Positions 1 through 10,141 of a DNA stretch of 32,610 nucleotides are shown here, in pieces (positions within the stretch are counted from its first letter, which is position 1; every line of letters starts with the position of its first letter). The translations under genes were made by a program, and so were the position numbers. The DNA lies in NCBI GenBank assembly GCA_014730065.1, contig WJIW01000034.1, forward strand, positions 1-32,610. Direction: 5' to 3'. The stretch comes from Armatimonadia bacterium (GTDB lineage: Bacteria; Armatimonadota; Zipacnadia; UBA1398). Under the pieces are notes generated by a model that saw only the letters and a list, made by a program, of their open reading frames with translations, searched no databases and was not told the DNA's origin.

Positions 1-8
1 CCTCCCCC

Positions 9-875
9 ATGCCCGAGGAGCGGCAGGCGCCCGAAGAGCGGCAGGCGCCCGATCAGCCGGCGGCCGCCGCGGTGCCGCCCACACCCGTCCCCGGACAGGC
101 CCAGGCCGGAGCCTCTCAATCGCCCGGCCGGTTCCATGCCGACCCCCTAGCCGAGGAGCAGCACGCCCCCCAGATCCGCACGGGCGACGCACGGGTGGAC
201 TTCTTCGTGACCCAAGGCGACCGGCACCTGGCCGCGGGCCGGTACGACGAAGCTCTGGAGGCCTACCGCAGCGCTGCCGGCGACGCCCCGGCCTGCTCCC
301 TGGCCCACAACCGGGCCGGTGACGTGCTCACCATGATCCGGCGCTACCGGGACGCTCAGCGCCATTACGAGCAGGCCATAACGCTGAACCCCGGCGACTA
401 CGATGCGCGCCACGACCTGGGCCGGGTGCTGATCACCCGGGGAGAGGTCGGATCGGCGGTCCAGCATCTGGAAGCGGTGGTCTCCGCCGATCCATCGCCC
501 GAGCTGCGCCTGTCGGCCCTGACCCATCTGGGGTCGGCGTATTGCGCCCAAAACCTGTTACCTCAAGCCATCGAAGCGTGGTCACGGGTGGTCCGCGAAG
601 GCCCTCCCAACGCCCCGGTGCGCTACTCGTTGGGCGTCGCTCTGGCGCGCCAGGGCGACACGGAGTCGGCGAAGGCTCAGTGGCGCGCGGCCCTGGAGGT
701 CGATCCCAACCACGCCGAGAGCCGCGCCGCCCTGGCCCAGGCCGACTCGCCGTACGGGGGCGACTTCATGCGGATTCAGCGCGTGCCCGAGGGGCCGGGT
801 CGGGGCAGCTCGCTGTTGACGGGTGCCCTCGACGCCCTGGGGTCCATCCTATCCCCTCACCGCAGGTACTGGTAG
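9..875 (+). CDS. TPR-repeat protein (5' end possibly outside window)
   Basis: A 288-residue protein. After a Pro/Ala/Gln-rich, low-complexity N-terminus (about residues 1-55) comes a series of about five tetratricopeptide repeats (about residues 62-245). They show the usual spacing of small and aromatic residues, for example AGRYDEALEAYRSA, YRDAQRHYEQAITLNPGDYDA and TESAKAQWRAALEVDPNHAE. TPR arrays are protein-binding scaffolds, and no catalytic domain is attached. There is no signal peptide at the annotated ATG. The frame stays open to the left edge and no ribosome binding site is visible in the 8 bases before the ATG, so the true start may lie upstream. It converges on the next gene with an 18-bp gap. 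The partner and role cannot be told from the sequence. Confidence 0.75.
   Translation: MPEERQAPEERQAPDQPAAAAVPPTPVPGQAQAGASQSPGRFHADPLAEEQHAPQIRTGDARVDFFVTQGDRHLAAGRYDEALEAYRSAAGDAPACSLAHNRAGDVLTMIRRYRDAQRHYEQAITLNPGDYDARHDLGRVLITRGEVGSAVQHLEAVVSADPSPELRLSALTHLGSAYCAQNLLPQAIEAWSRVVREGPPNAPVRYSLGVALARQGDTESAKAQWRAALEVDPNHAESRAALAQADSPYGGDFMRIQRVPEGPGRGSSLLTGALDALGSILSPHRRYW
12..47 (+). repeat. Two tandem 18-bp copies in the TPR gene
   Basis: Two adjacent 18-bp units (12-29 and 30-47) differ at one base and encode the repeated hexapeptide PEERQA. This is a short in-frame duplication within the disordered N-terminus of the TPR protein. Confidence 0.8.
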
Positions 876-893
876 CGGGGCGAGCACGGGCCC

Positions 894-1643
894 TCAGCCC
901 GCGAAGGCCGGCTCACCGAGGATTCCATCGATGAGGGTCAGGCATGACCCCACGGCCTTCTCCGCGCCACTCACCAGGAGCCAGGTCGAGCCCTCGGCGC
1001 CGTTGATGCCCCCGGCGGACATGGCCGCCGCCTCCACCCCGGCCAGAAGCTCGAGGGCCTCGATCTCCGTCACGATCTGGCCCTGGGAGATCCACAGCCG
1101 AGGCATGGAGCCCACGACGGGCTCGTCGCCATTGACCCGGCTGGCGATCTCCCATAGGTCGCCGCCGATCGTCTTCTCCAGGCCCACGGGCGTGATCTGC
1201 GTCGCGCCCTTCCCGATCACATGCCCGGCGGTGTTGCCCACCGTGCCGCCGGTGGGATCTCCCACCAGAACCCCGGCCATGCGCCGGTCGGGGGAGAGGG
1301 CGTTGGCGCCCTTGATGAGCACATCCTCGGGCTTCAGGTCGGCCGCCGCCTCGATGGCGGTCACGTCGTCGCGGCGCTGGCCGCGCTCCAGCACCACGTC
1401 GGGGAGCCGCGCGGAAGTCATGGGGGCGGCCCCTCGGGATGGCTGGGTATTGCCCGTCAGGTACATGGGCTTATCGATGGTCTCACCGAGGACCTCTTCC
1501 ACCACATAGGCGTTCGTCGAGCCTTTGCAGATGACGACGGTGCCGTTCTCGATGGCACGCCGGACCTCGGGCATGGCCGCCACGGCCTTGGCGACCAAGC
1601 GCTTGCCCTCACTCACGGTGAGGTGGAACGCAGCCTTGGGCAT
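894..1643 (-). CDS. Conserved-looking protein of unknown function
   Basis: A 249-residue soluble protein with no signal peptide or membrane segment. The start is supported by a GGAGGAGAGG-type ribosome binding site just upstream of the ATG. Notable stretches are an N-terminal ENGTVVICKGSTNAYVVEE block (about residues 32-50) and a Gly/Thr-rich block GGTVGNTAGHVIGKGATQI (about residues 131-149), which looks like a ligand- or phosphate-binding loop. From memory, similar proteins annotated only as hypothetical occur in methanogens and Firmicutes; this is not verified. The gene is divergent from the GH106-like gene, with 138 bp between them. No function can be assigned. Confidence 0.75.
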   Translation of the reverse strand: MPKAAFHLTVSEGKRLVAKAVAAMPEVRRAIENGTVVICKGSTNAYVVEEVLGETIDKPMYLTGNTQPSRGAAPMTSARLPDVVLERGQRRDDVTAIEAAADLKPEDVLIKGANALSPDRRMAGVLVGDPTGGTVGNTAGHVIGKGATQITPVGLEKTIGGDLWEIASRVNGDEPVVGSMPRLWISQGQIVTEIEALELLAGVEAAAMSAGGINGAEGSTWLLVSGAEKAVGSCLTLIDGILGEPAFAG

Positions 1644-1768
1644 GTCTGGACCCCTCTCCTCCGTTGGGCACCGGGTTCTTCAGCCGATGCCGCGGGCCCT
1701 CGCCCTGGTGGGAGTATGCCAAGGGAGTCGGGCCTCGGGCGTCGAACCCGTGGCCCACGACATCGACG

Positions 1769-1776
1769 AGGGAAGG
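1769..1776 (+). promoter_or_regulatory. Ribosome binding site fixing the start of the GH106-like gene
   Basis: AGGGAAGG lies 5 bases before the ATG at 1782. The reading frame is open from 1221, but that upstream part overlaps the oppositely oriented 894-1643 gene and has no such site. The start at 1782 is therefore preferred. Confidence 0.75.
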
Positions 1777-1781
1777 CTGTC

Positions 1782-4700
1782 ATGAAAGAGGATCTCATCA
1801 AGCGTTTCGAAGCACCCGGAGCCGAGTTCCGCGGCAAGCCCTTCTGGAGCTGGAACGGCAAGCTGGAGAAGGATGAGCTGATCCGCCAGATCCACGTGTG
1901 CCAGGAGATGGGTTTCGGCGGGTTCTTCATGCACTCCCGCACCGGGCTCCAGACGGAGTACCTGAGCGACGAGTGGTTCGACCTGATCAACGCCTGCGCC
2001 GACGAGGGCGAGAAGCTGGGCCTGGAGGCCTGGCTGTACGACGAGGACCGCTGGCCCAGCGGATCGGCGGGAGGGATGGCGACGGAGGATCCGCAGTACC
2101 GCATGAAATACCTGCGGCTCACTCCCTGCCCCGCGGACAAATTCGAGTGGGACGACACCCTGGTGGCCGCCTTCGTCTGTGACCTCGAGGGCATCGACTA
2201 CACGAACCTCAGGCGGCTGGGACCGGACGTTCATCCCGCGGACATCGCCGATCGGACCGTCCTGTGCTTCACCGTGGAGGAGATGGCCTGCAGCACCTTC
2301 TACAATGGCAACACCTACCTGGACACCATGAGCCGAGAGGCCACCGAGCACTTCATCCAGATCACCCATGAGCAGTACAAAGAGAGATGCGGCGACCGCC
2401 TGGGACGCTCGATTCGGGGCGTCTTCACCGACGAGCCCCACCGGGGGATGGTCATGTGTGGGACGAACATCCCCAACGAGGCCTCGGAGTGGCTGGTGCC
2501 CTGGACGCCCAAGCTGCCCGAGCGGTTCCAGGAGTGGTTCGGGTACGACATCCTGGACAAGCTGCCCGAGATCTACCTCCGCCCCGATGGCCAACGGATC
2601 TCGCCTGTGAAGTGGCAGTTCATGGAGTGCCTCCAGCGCCTGTTCCTGGAGAACTGGGCCATCCCGTGCGACGAATGGTGCCGGGAGAACGACCTGATCC
2701 TGACCGGCCACGTGCTCCATGAGGACACCCTCGGCGCCCAAGCCATCCCTTGCGGCTCCATGATGCGCTACTACGAGTACATGGAGTATCCGGGCGTGGA
2801 TGTGCTGACCGAGGGGAACCGAGCCTTCTGGGTCGTGAAGCAGTGCGCGTCGGTCTGCCGGCAGCTCGGCCGGCCGTGGCTGCTGTCGGAGCTTTACGGA
2901 TGCACGGGTTGGCAGATGCCTCTGGAGGCCCACAAGTCCGTTGGAGACTGGCAGTCGCTCCTCGGCGTGAGCCTGCGCTGCCCACACCTGAGCTGGTATA
3001 CCATGGAGGGCGAGGCCAAGCGCGACTTCCCCGCCAGTATCTTCCATCAGTCGGCGTGGTACCCCGACTACCGCCACGTGGAAGACTACTTCTCCCGGAT
3101 GCACGTCGCCCTCACTCAGGGCACGCCCCGCTGCGACGTACTCGTCGTCAGCCCGGTGGAGAGCGCATGGGCCCAGATCCATGTCGGCTGGGCTCAGTGG
3201 CTGGATTCCACCGATCCCCACGTCAAGAAGCTGGATGAAAAGTACCGGGACCTGTTCCACTGGCTTAGCGACGCCCAGATCGAGTTCGACTATGGCGACG
3301 AGGATCACATCGACCGCTGGGCCGAGGTCGCGGACCAGGACGGAGTGCCCCACCTCCAGCTCGGAGAGATGACCTACCGGGCCGTGGTGGTCTCGGGCAT
3401 GGAGACCATGCGCTCCACCACCCTGGCCAAGCTCAAGGAGTTCATCTCCGCCGGAGGCCAGGTCATTTTCGCGGGCGACCCCCCGAGCCATCTCGATGGC
3501 ACCGCGTCCGACGGGCCCGCCCGCCTGGCCCAGAAGGCCGTGCGCGCGTCCTTCGACCGAGGCGCCGTGGTCACCGCCGTCAAGGGCGCCGCGCCGCCGA
3601 CCGTGGAGGTCGTGGACCGAGAGACGGGGCGGCCCCTGACCGATGTCTTCGTGCAGGTGCGCGACGGCGAGGCGGGCACCATCGCTCTGGCCGTCAACGT
3701 GAACCGTGACAAGCCCACCGGTGACGCCGCCCTACGGATACGGGCAAATGGCTCCGTCGAGGAGTGGGATCTGTCGTCGGGGCAGCGATGCCGGGTACCA
3801 ATGCAGACCGCCGACGGGTGGGTCCGGGTCGATCTGGCCCTGCCCCCCTCGGGCGAAGCCCTGTTCTGGATCGGGGAGGATGTCGACGAGACCCTGGCGA
3901 TGAAGCGGGAGCACACCGAGACGTCCACGGCCCCGTTGAACGGCCCGTACCCCTACGAGCTGGAGGAGCCGAATGTGCTGGTTCTCGACCGCGCCCGGTA
4001 CCGGCTCGATGGGGGCGAGTGGAGCGAGGAGCTGGAGATCCTCAAGCTGGATCGCCGGGTGCGCGACGAGCTCGATATGCCCCAGCGAGGCGGCGACATG
4101 GCCCAACCGTGGTTCATGGGCAAGCGCAAGCCCGAGGTCCGGGCCGGCCTCTCCCTGGAGCTCTCCTTCCACATAGACCTGCTGCCCAAGGAGCCGTGCG
4201 AGCTCGTCATGGAGCGGCCCGACCAGTTCCAAGTCAGCGTCAATGGCCAGCCCCTGGATGAGAGCGCCGACAACGGGTGGTGGGCGGACCCGTGCTTCCG
4301 GCGCCTGGCTCTCCCGCCGGGGTGCCTGGTGGCGGGCGAGAACAAGGTGGTCCTGGAGACGGGCTTCCACGACCTGGTGGACTTGGAGTCGCTCTACCTC
4401 CTCGGCCCCTTCGGCGTGCAGATCGAGGGCACCCGCCGTACCGTGGTGGGGCTGCCCGACGAGCTGAGGCCCGAAGACCTGGTGGCCCAGGGCCTACCCT
4501 TCTACACGGGCCGCGTTCGCTACACGATGCCCCAAGCTCCCTCGGGCGAGGGCCGGGCCTTCCTGGTGGCCGAGGAGTTTGAGGGCGCTTTGGTGCGAGT
4601 CCTGGCCGATGGCGATGAGGCGTCGCCCATCATGTGGCAACCGTATGAGACCGAGGTCACCGATCTACTGGCCAAGGGGGGCTTGACGGTGGAGGTCGTG

Positions 4701-4868
4701 CTCACTCGCCGGAATGTCTTCGGTCCGCTGCACCAGCTTCCGAAGCGGGTGGGCGGGTACGGGCCCGAGAACTTCATCAGCGAGGGACAGGCCTTTAGCG
4801 AGGAGTACCAGCTCTACCCCTCGGGTCTCCTGAGCGCGCCGAAGCTGAGCTGGCGCTCCGAGGCTTAG
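1782..4868 (+). CDS. GH106-like glycoside hydrolase (alpha-L-rhamnosidase type)
   Basis: A 1028-residue protein, close to the 1000-1100 residues usual for GH106. The N-terminal block has the family-like opening KPFWSWNGKLEKDEL (residues 19-33) followed by GFGGFFMHSRTG (44-55) and LYDEDRWPSGSAGG (85-98), typical of the barrel start in GH106/GH42-like enzymes. Candidate catalytic carboxylates are E218 in FTDEPHRG and E370 in LLSELYG; these are proposed by position only. Residues of about 650-760 look like a Rossmann/trimer-like segment, and the C-terminal 250 residues are rich in beta strands, as in the galactose-binding-like domain of these enzymes. No signal peptide is apparent, so a cytoplasmic location is likely. 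The family is known to remove terminal L-rhamnose from plant or microbial polysaccharides, but the exact substrate is not evident. It could belong to a neighbouring unclassified glycosidase family. Confidence 0.8.
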   Translation: MKEDLIKRFEAPGAEFRGKPFWSWNGKLEKDELIRQIHVCQEMGFGGFFMHSRTGLQTEYLSDEWFDLINACADEGEKLGLEAWLYDEDRWPSGSAGGMATEDPQYRMKYLRLTPCPADKFEWDDTLVAAFVCDLEGIDYTNLRRLGPDVHPADIADRTVLCFTVEEMACSTFYNGNTYLDTMSREATEHFIQITHEQYKERCGDRLGRSIRGVFTDEPHRGMVMCGTNIPNEASEWLVPWTPKLPERFQEWFGYDILDKLPEIYLRPDGQRISPVKWQFMECLQRLFLENWAIPCDEWCRENDLILTGHVLHEDTLGAQAIPCGSMMRYYEYMEYPGVDVLTEGNRAFWVVKQCASVCRQLGRPWLLSELYGCTGWQMPLEAHKSVGDWQSLLGVSLRCPHLSWYTMEGEAKRDFPASIFHQSAWYPDYRHVEDYFSRMHVALTQGTPRCDVLVVSPVESAWAQIHVGWAQWLDSTDPHVKKLDEKYRDLFHWLSDAQIEFDYGDEDHIDRWAEVADQDGVPHLQLGEMTYRAVVVSGMETMRSTTLAKLKEFISAGGQVIFAGDPPSHLDGTASDGPARLAQKAVRASFDRGAVVTAVKGAAPPTVEVVDRETGRPLTDVFVQVRDGEAGTIALAVNVNRDKPTGDAALRIRANGSVEEWDLSSGQRCRVPMQTADGWVRVDLALPPSGEALFWIGEDVDETLAMKREHTETSTAPLNGPYPYELEEPNVLVLDRARYRLDGGEWSEELEILKLDRRVRDELDMPQRGGDMAQPWFMGKRKPEVRAGLSLELSFHIDLLPKEPCELVMERPDQFQVSVNGQPLDESADNGWWADPCFRRLALPPGCLVAGENKVVLETGFHDLVDLESLYLLGPFGVQIEGTRRTVVGLPDELRPEDLVAQGLPFYTGRVRYTMPQAPSGEGRAFLVAEEFEGALVRVLADGDEASPIMWQPYETEVTDLLAKGGLTVEVVLTRRNVFGPLHQLPKRVGGYGPENFISEGQAFSEEYQLYPSGLLSAPKLSWRSEA

Positions 4869-4884
4869 GACCCCCTCCGCAGTG

Positions 4885-6846
4885 TTACTCCGGCGGGGCG
4901 AGCGGCAGGATCAGGTAGGCCGTCGCTCCCTCGCCGGGCTCGCTCGTCAGGACCAGGTCACCATCGTGGCTGCGGGCGATGCCTTGGGCGCTGGCCAGGC
5001 CGAGCCCCCGTCCCCTGAACTTCGTCGAGAAGAAGGGATCGAAAACCCGGGAGAGGGTTTGGGCGTCCATGCCCACGCCGTCATCGCCGAGCCGGAGCAC
5101 CACGTACTCCCCCGTTGGCAGGTCGACATGCTCGGCCCACGGGGCGCTATCCGACGGCGGCATCAAAGTCTGCTGCCAGCTTACGGTAACGCGCCCTTCG
5201 CTTCCCTGGAAGGCCTCGCCCGCGTTGGTGATGAGCTCCCTCAGGGCTTGGAGGATCATCTCATGGTCGGCATGGATCGCCGCTCCGGCCGGTCCTCCTC
5301 CTACGTGGAGAGCGACTCCGCCCGGCAGCAGCTCGGTCAGCGCGGGGAGGGCTTCATCGAGAAGCCGCCCCAGCTCGAAGCGTGTCGCCCCGAGGGGGGG
5401 CTGACCGGTGTAGGCGAGCATCCTGCGGGCGAGCTGCCCGGCCCGATCGGTCAGCTCGCCGATGGCGCTAAGGTTCTCCGAGGCCCGGTACGGATCGGTG
5501 ATGCGGGCCTGGGCGAGCTGTAGGTTGCCCACGATGCCCTGGAGTATGTTGTTGAGATCGTGGGCGATGCCCGCGGCGAGGTGGCCCAGGCTCTCGCGCT
5601 TCTCGGCCTCCCGCACCCGGGCCTCCAGACGCTCCACATCGGTTAGGTCGGTGACCAGCAGCACGGTCTGGGGTCCGCCCGGGGCCTCGTCCTCGATCAG
5701 TGCCCCGCTCAACCGGCACACCCGGTGGGTCCCGTCAGCGGCGCGCAGCTCCACCTTGTAGGGTGGCAAAGGCTCACCGGCCCGGCGCCGGGCGAAGATC
5801 GTCTCCGCCGCCTCCTGGCTCACGCCCAGCATGGGCATGAGCTCCGCCTGCGTGAGGCCGATCAGGGCCTCGGGATCGTACCCGAGCCACTCCTCCACCC
5901 GGGGGTTGACCTCGGCCAGACGTCCCTGGGCATCGATGAGGGCGATCACCTCCGGCGCCGTCTCGAAGATGGCTCGGTACTTGCGCTCGCTCCTCTGGAC
6001 CGCCAGGTGGGCCGCCTCGCGCTCGGATACGTCGCGGAGCACCGCCATGGCGAATCGATCGTCGTCCCCCACCACACCCCCCGATACGGAGACCTCGAGG
6101 GGCAGCTCGGTGCCGTCCCATCGCAGACCCCGGACCGTCAGGACTACCCCCTCCCCCAGCCCGCGGCCCTGCAAGCAATCGCGGACGGCGGAGACCAGAG
6201 CGAAGCGGGATTCCTCGGTGAACAGAGACGCCAGTGGTCGCTCACGCAGGTCGGCTTCGCGTAGGCCAAACAGCCGCTGGGCGGCGGGATTGGCGAGCAC
6301 CGGCCGGCCCTCCTCGCCCACACTGATGATGGCATCGCGGCTGGCGGCGAGGATCGCGCGGAGGCGCTCCTCGCTCCGCTCCAGGGCCCGCTGGGCCTCG
6401 AGACTCGGCCGCACGTCACGGGCAATCCCCAGCACCATGGTCCGGCCCTCGAACTTCACGGGGTGGGTGCGTACCTCCACGGGCACCAGATGCCCGTTTT
6501 TGTGGCGCAGATCCAGTCGACTGGGTCCCGTCGAGCGACCGGTCGCGTTGGCCGCCAGCAAGCGTACGGCGTGGCGGAGCTGGCTGGCGGGCAGCAGGCC
6601 GAGCTGCAGGAAGCTCTTGCCGATCAGCTCCTCGCGGCTATAGCCGATGAGCTCCTCCGCCGCCCGGTTGCCATCGATGAACCGGCCCTGCAGGTCGTTG
6701 ATGTAGCAGGCGTCAGGGGCGAACTCGAACTGGATCCGGAAGCGATCCTGTGAGTCGCGCAGCGCGGCTTCGAGCTCGCGGCGCTGGCGGATCTGCTCCC
6801 GCATCTCGTCCACGATGCCGGGGTCTTTGGGTGTGCCCTCTCCCAC
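4885..6846 (-). CDS. PAS-domain sensor histidine kinase (three PAS domains)
   Basis: A 653-residue kinase with no membrane segment. A short coiled coil (about 13-35) leads into PAS1 (35-150), PAS2 (160-280) and PAS3 (287-405). The dimerisation and phosphoacceptor segment follows, with H429 in AGIAHDLNN. The ATP-binding domain has the N box ELITNAG (about N541), DDGVGM and the GRGLGLA loop. The acceptor motif HDLNN is that of the HisKA family close to NtrB-like kinases. The GTG start at 6846 lies 4 bases after the TAG of the upstream hybrid kinase gene, with GAGGGGGCGAAG before it, so the two genes are probably co-transcribed. There is no receiver domain and no separate response regulator in the window. 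The signal is presumably cytoplasmic but unknown. Confidence 0.92.
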   Translation of the reverse strand: MGEGTPKDPGIVDEMREQIRQRRELEAALRDSQDRFRIQFEFAPDACYINDLQGRFIDGNRAAEELIGYSREELIGKSFLQLGLLPASQLRHAVRLLAANATGRSTGPSRLDLRHKNGHLVPVEVRTHPVKFEGRTMVLGIARDVRPSLEAQRALERSEERLRAILAASRDAIISVGEEGRPVLANPAAQRLFGLREADLRERPLASLFTEESRFALVSAVRDCLQGRGLGEGVVLTVRGLRWDGTELPLEVSVSGGVVGDDDRFAMAVLRDVSEREAAHLAVQRSERKYRAIFETAPEVIALIDAQGRLAEVNPRVEEWLGYDPEALIGLTQAELMPMLGVSQEAAETIFARRRAGEPLPPYKVELRAADGTHRVCRLSGALIEDEAPGGPQTVLLVTDLTDVERLEARVREAEKRESLGHLAAGIAHDLNNILQGIVGNLQLAQARITDPYRASENLSAIGELTDRAGQLARRMLAYTGQPPLGATRFELGRLLDEALPALTELLPGGVALHVGGGPAGAAIHADHEMILQALRELITNAGEAFQGSEGRVTVSWQQTLMPPSDSAPWAEHVDLPTGEYVVLRLGDDGVGMDAQTLSRVFDPFFSTKFRGRGLGLASAQGIARSHDGDLVLTSEPGEGATAYLILPLAPPE

Positions 6847-6850
6847 AGCT

Positions 6851-9800
6851 CTACTTCGCCCCCTCGTTGCTAGGAGGGTCTGGCGAGTGCGCTTCGTCTA
6901 GCACCGCGCGCACCGCTTCGGCGAGTCCGGCCAGGGAGTATGGCTTGGGGAGCATCCGCCGAATGCCCAATGCCTCCAGATCGGCGAGCTGTAGATCCTG
7001 GGTATGGCCCGAGACCATGATCGCCGGCAGGTCCGGCCGAAGCTCGCGGAGTCTGCGCATCAGCTCGGTGCCGGTGAGCTGGGGCATGGTGTAGTCGGTG
7101 ATGAGCAGGTCGAAACGCTGGGGCGACTCCCTGACCAGCTCCAGGGCCTGGCGACTATCGGCGACGGCGGTGACCTGGTAGCCCAGACCCGCCAGCATGT
7201 CCTGGTTCATGGTGACCAGGGCCTGCTCATCGTCCACGAACAGTACTCGCTCGCTGCCCTGGGGCACGGCGGGTGTCGCCAGATCGCCAGCGTGCTGGTG
7301 GGAATCGGCGACGGGGAGGTAGACCTCGAAGACCGACCCCTCGCCCTCGATGCTCCGAGCCGTCACGGTGCCGCCATGGCTGCCCACGATGCCGTGGACG
7401 GTGGACAGGCCCAGTCCCGTCCCCTCGCCGGACCGCTTGGTCGAGAAGAAGGGGTCGAAGATGCGCTCGATAACCTCGGGGGGCATGCCACACCCCGTAT
7501 CGGCGACGGAGACGCGGACGTGGGGGCCCGCGGCCCGGCACCTGAGCCGGACCGCGTCCTCGCTGGTAAGCACGACCTCGTCCAGGCGAACGGTCAGAAT
7601 GCCGCCCGACTCGCGCATGGCATGCTGAGCATTGGTGCATAGGTTCATGATGACCTGATGGATCTGGGTGGCGTCGGCGAGCACAACCGGCGACTCCGCG
7701 GGGACCTCCTGCTGAATGCTGATGGTGGATGGCAGGGTCGCCCGCATGAACTTCAGGGCCTCGGTCACGAGGGGTCCCAGCATGATGGGCCGCTGCTCCA
7801 TGTCCGCCCGCCGGCTGAAGGCGAGGATCTGGGCCACCAGGTCCCTCGCCCGCTCCGAGGCAACGAGTACCTCGGAGAGGCTGGAGCGGGCAGCGTCGTC
7901 GCTGTCCAGGGAGCTGAGGGCCAGCTCGGTGTAGCCCATGATCGCCCCCAGGATGTTGTTGAAGTCGTGGGCGATGCCGCCTGCAAGCACACCCAGGCTC
8001 TCCAGGCGCTGCGCCCGGTGCGCCTGACCCTCGAGCCGCTGCCGCTTCGCCTCCCGCTCGCGCTGCTCCGTCACATCCCGGGCGATCTCGACCGCTCCAT
8101 GGACGCTGCCATCGGAGCCCTTGACCGGGTACGACCTTAGGTGCCAGACCCGGCCGTCCGTCGCTGAGAACTCCTCGACCTCAGCGCGACCGGTCTGCAG
8201 GGTGTGGGCCACCGGACAGGACGCACACCGTCCCTCGGCTTTAAAGGGACACGGCTCGCCGACCATGTCCGCCGGCCGGCTACCCACCTCGCGAGCCGCA
8301 GCCCAGTTCGCCCACCGGACCCTGTGATCGGTCGAGAGATACATCACCTGGTCACTCACGCTGTCGAGGATGACCGACTTCTCCCGCTCAGCTTCCCGGA
8401 GTGCCTCGGTCATCGCCTCGCGCTCGGTGATGTCGGAGAAGACGACGATGCCAGCGACGATCTCCTCCGAGCTGTCCCGGACCGGGGCGGCGTTGGCCGA
8501 GATCCTACGGCGCTCCGCCTCGCTTCCGATGAGATAGTGCTCGTCTTCGCTGACCTCGCCTCGCTGGATGGCACGGGACAGGGGAAGCTCCTCGGGCGGA
8601 ACCGGCTCGCCCGACGGGTAGTACACCTGCCACGCCGCGGAGTGCTCCTCGATGGGGATCTCGGTCAGGGACGAGGGATCGGCTTGGCGGATGCGCAGGG
8701 CGGCCCGGTTGGCCAGCCAGATGCGCCCATCGGGCGCGCCAGCGATGAGGATGCCCGCTGGGCTGGCGTCGATAGCCGTGGTCAGGAGGGCGCGAGTCCG
8801 GCTCAGCTCCGAGGTCGCTCGAGCTCGCTCGACCAGCACCCCGAGGGCCGAGGTGTAGAGCGCCAGGCTCTGTTGAAGCGCCTCGTCGACCTCGGCGCCA
8901 GTGATGGCCGCGTCGTTGAACAGGAACCCGATGGGGTCGCCAGCCGAGCGTATGGGCGTCACGGCGATCCAACCGGTGCTGGACCGGTACTCACGGCCAT
9001 CCCGCCAGTAGCTATGCGGTGCCTCCTCGAGCCACCAACCCTTACCCTCGGCTTCGCGCATCCTCTCGCGCCACGAGTCCGCCGTGAACCGTACGTCGCG
9101 CTCATCGGTGGTGCGGCCGTTCATGTCCGTTCCGTACGTTCCCTGGAAGACCCCCTCACGCTGGATGAAGACGCTGCACCGCTCGGCGCCCAGGCGATCC
9201 CTGGCCAGCGCCACGGCGCGCCGGAGTAGCTGGTCCACGTCGGCGATGCCCATCAGGTCCCGCGTGGTCTCGATGACCACGCCCAGGTTGCGCGTCAGGC
9301 GCTCCCGATGCTCCTCCGCCTTGCGGCTCTCGGTGACGTCCTGGCCCGTGCCCATGATGTACTCGATGGTGCCATCGGGCCCACGCAGGGAGGCGTTGGA
9401 CCAGGAGATGAGCCGCTGCTCGCCATCCTTGGTCAGCCAGTGATTCTCGTGCACGCTGGGCAGCCCAGTGCCCGCAAGCTGCTTGAAGGCCCGCTCGACG
9501 CCCTCCCGGTCCTCGTCGGGGATGAGGTGGTCCCAAAGGCGAAGACCGATGATCTCCTCGGCCTGGAACCCGGTGGTGACCTCACAGGCCCGGTTGAAGC
9601 TGACGATGCGGCCCGAAGCATCCAGGACGATCACCAGCGAGCGCACGGTGTCGAGAACCTTGGAGTTCAGGTCACGCTGGCGGCGGAGATGATCCCGGAC
9701 TTCGGCCCAAGGGCCCATGTCTCGCAGAGAGAGCAGGCACAACCCACCGCCCTGACCGGGCAAGGGTGAGAGCCGGGCCTCGTACGGCGGCGCATCAGGC

Positions 9801-10123
9801 GCCCCGAGCCCCGAGAAGATACCGCGGCCAGCCTCGCCATCGGTGACACACCGTTCCACCAGGGCATGAAGCTCTGCGGCGCTGTCCGACCCGGGCGCGC
9901 ACAGCTCGGTGATGCGGCGGCCCCGAACCGTGTCCGGCTCAACACCCAGAAGCCGGCAGCCAGCCTCGTTGGCGGCCTCGATGGCGTCGATCCCCGTCAC
10001 GAAGAGAGGGTCGCGGCATGCCTGGAAGGCGGCCTCGTACACCGCCGAGAGGGGACCCACGTCCTGCGGGGTGCGGGACGGTCCCTGACTTGTAGCCAAG
10101 AAGTGTCGCTCTCGTTCCTCCAT
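6851..10123 (-). CDS. Hybrid histidine kinase with PAS, GAF and receiver domains
   Basis: A 1090-residue cytosolic hybrid kinase. Domains in order: a weak PAS (about 25-130); PAS (145-265, ending GTGQDVTE); GAF (about 275-435); PAS (440-570, ending VFSDITERE); and a PAS with a cysteine cluster C625, C633, C636 (580-690). Then come HisKA with H719 in [10 protein letters not shown], an ATPase domain with [18 protein letters not shown] and GTGLGLS, and a C-terminal receiver (about 958-1072) with acidic pocket D964/D965, phosphoacceptor D1010 in LLITDYTMP and K1060. The cysteine triad could bind metal or sense redox state. The receiver has no attached output, so phosphate probably passes to a protein encoded elsewhere. 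The ATG start at 10123 is 18 bp after the TIM-barrel-like gene, consistent with one operon. Confidence 0.93.
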   Translation of the reverse strand: MEERERHFLATSQGPSRTPQDVGPLSAVYEAAFQACRDPLFVTGIDAIEAANEAGCRLLGVEPDTVRGRRITELCAPGSDSAAELHALVERCVTDGEAGRGIFSGLGAPDAPPYEARLSPLPGQGGGLCLLSLRDMGPWAEVRDHLRRQRDLNSKVLDTVRSLVIVLDASGRIVSFNRACEVTTGFQAEEIIGLRLWDHLIPDEDREGVERAFKQLAGTGLPSVHENHWLTKDGEQRLISWSNASLRGPDGTIEYIMGTGQDVTESRKAEEHRERLTRNLGVVIETTRDLMGIADVDQLLRRAVALARDRLGAERCSVFIQREGVFQGTYGTDMNGRTTDERDVRFTADSWRERMREAEGKGWWLEEAPHSYWRDGREYRSSTGWIAVTPIRSAGDPIGFLFNDAAITGAEVDEALQQSLALYTSALGVLVERARATSELSRTRALLTTAIDASPAGILIAGAPDGRIWLANRAALRIRQADPSSLTEIPIEEHSAAWQVYYPSGEPVPPEELPLSRAIQRGEVSEDEHYLIGSEAERRRISANAAPVRDSSEEIVAGIVVFSDITEREAMTEALREAEREKSVILDSVSDQVMYLSTDHRVRWANWAAAREVGSRPADMVGEPCPFKAEGRCASCPVAHTLQTGRAEVEEFSATDGRVWHLRSYPVKGSDGSVHGAVEIARDVTEQREREAKRQRLEGQAHRAQRLESLGVLAGGIAHDFNNILGAIMGYTELALSSLDSDDAARSSLSEVLVASERARDLVAQILAFSRRADMEQRPIMLGPLVTEALKFMRATLPSTISIQQEVPAESPVVLADATQIHQVIMNLCTNAQHAMRESGGILTVRLDEVVLTSEDAVRLRCRAAGPHVRVSVADTGCGMPPEVIERIFDPFFSTKRSGEGTGLGLSTVHGIVGSHGGTVTARSIEGEGSVFEVYLPVADSHQHAGDLATPAVPQGSERVLFVDDEQALVTMNQDMLAGLGYQVTAVADSRQALELVRESPQRFDLLITDYTMPQLTGTELMRRLRELRPDLPAIMVSGHTQDLQLADLEALGIRRMLPKPYSLAGLAEAVRAVLDEAHSPDPPSNEGAK

Positions 10124-10141
10124 AGCCAGTGGATCGGCCGC

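Noticed and set aside
12-47. CRISPR or minisatellite array
   Set aside because: Only two adjacent in-frame copies without spacers.
1221-1781. Upstream 187-codon extension of the GH106-like frame
   Set aside because: It overlaps the opposite-strand gene, has no homology-like content, and the good ribosome binding site is at 1769-1776.
1680-3491. 603-codon open frame opposite the GH106-like gene
   Set aside because: No recognisable domain; explained by codon bias of the real gene.
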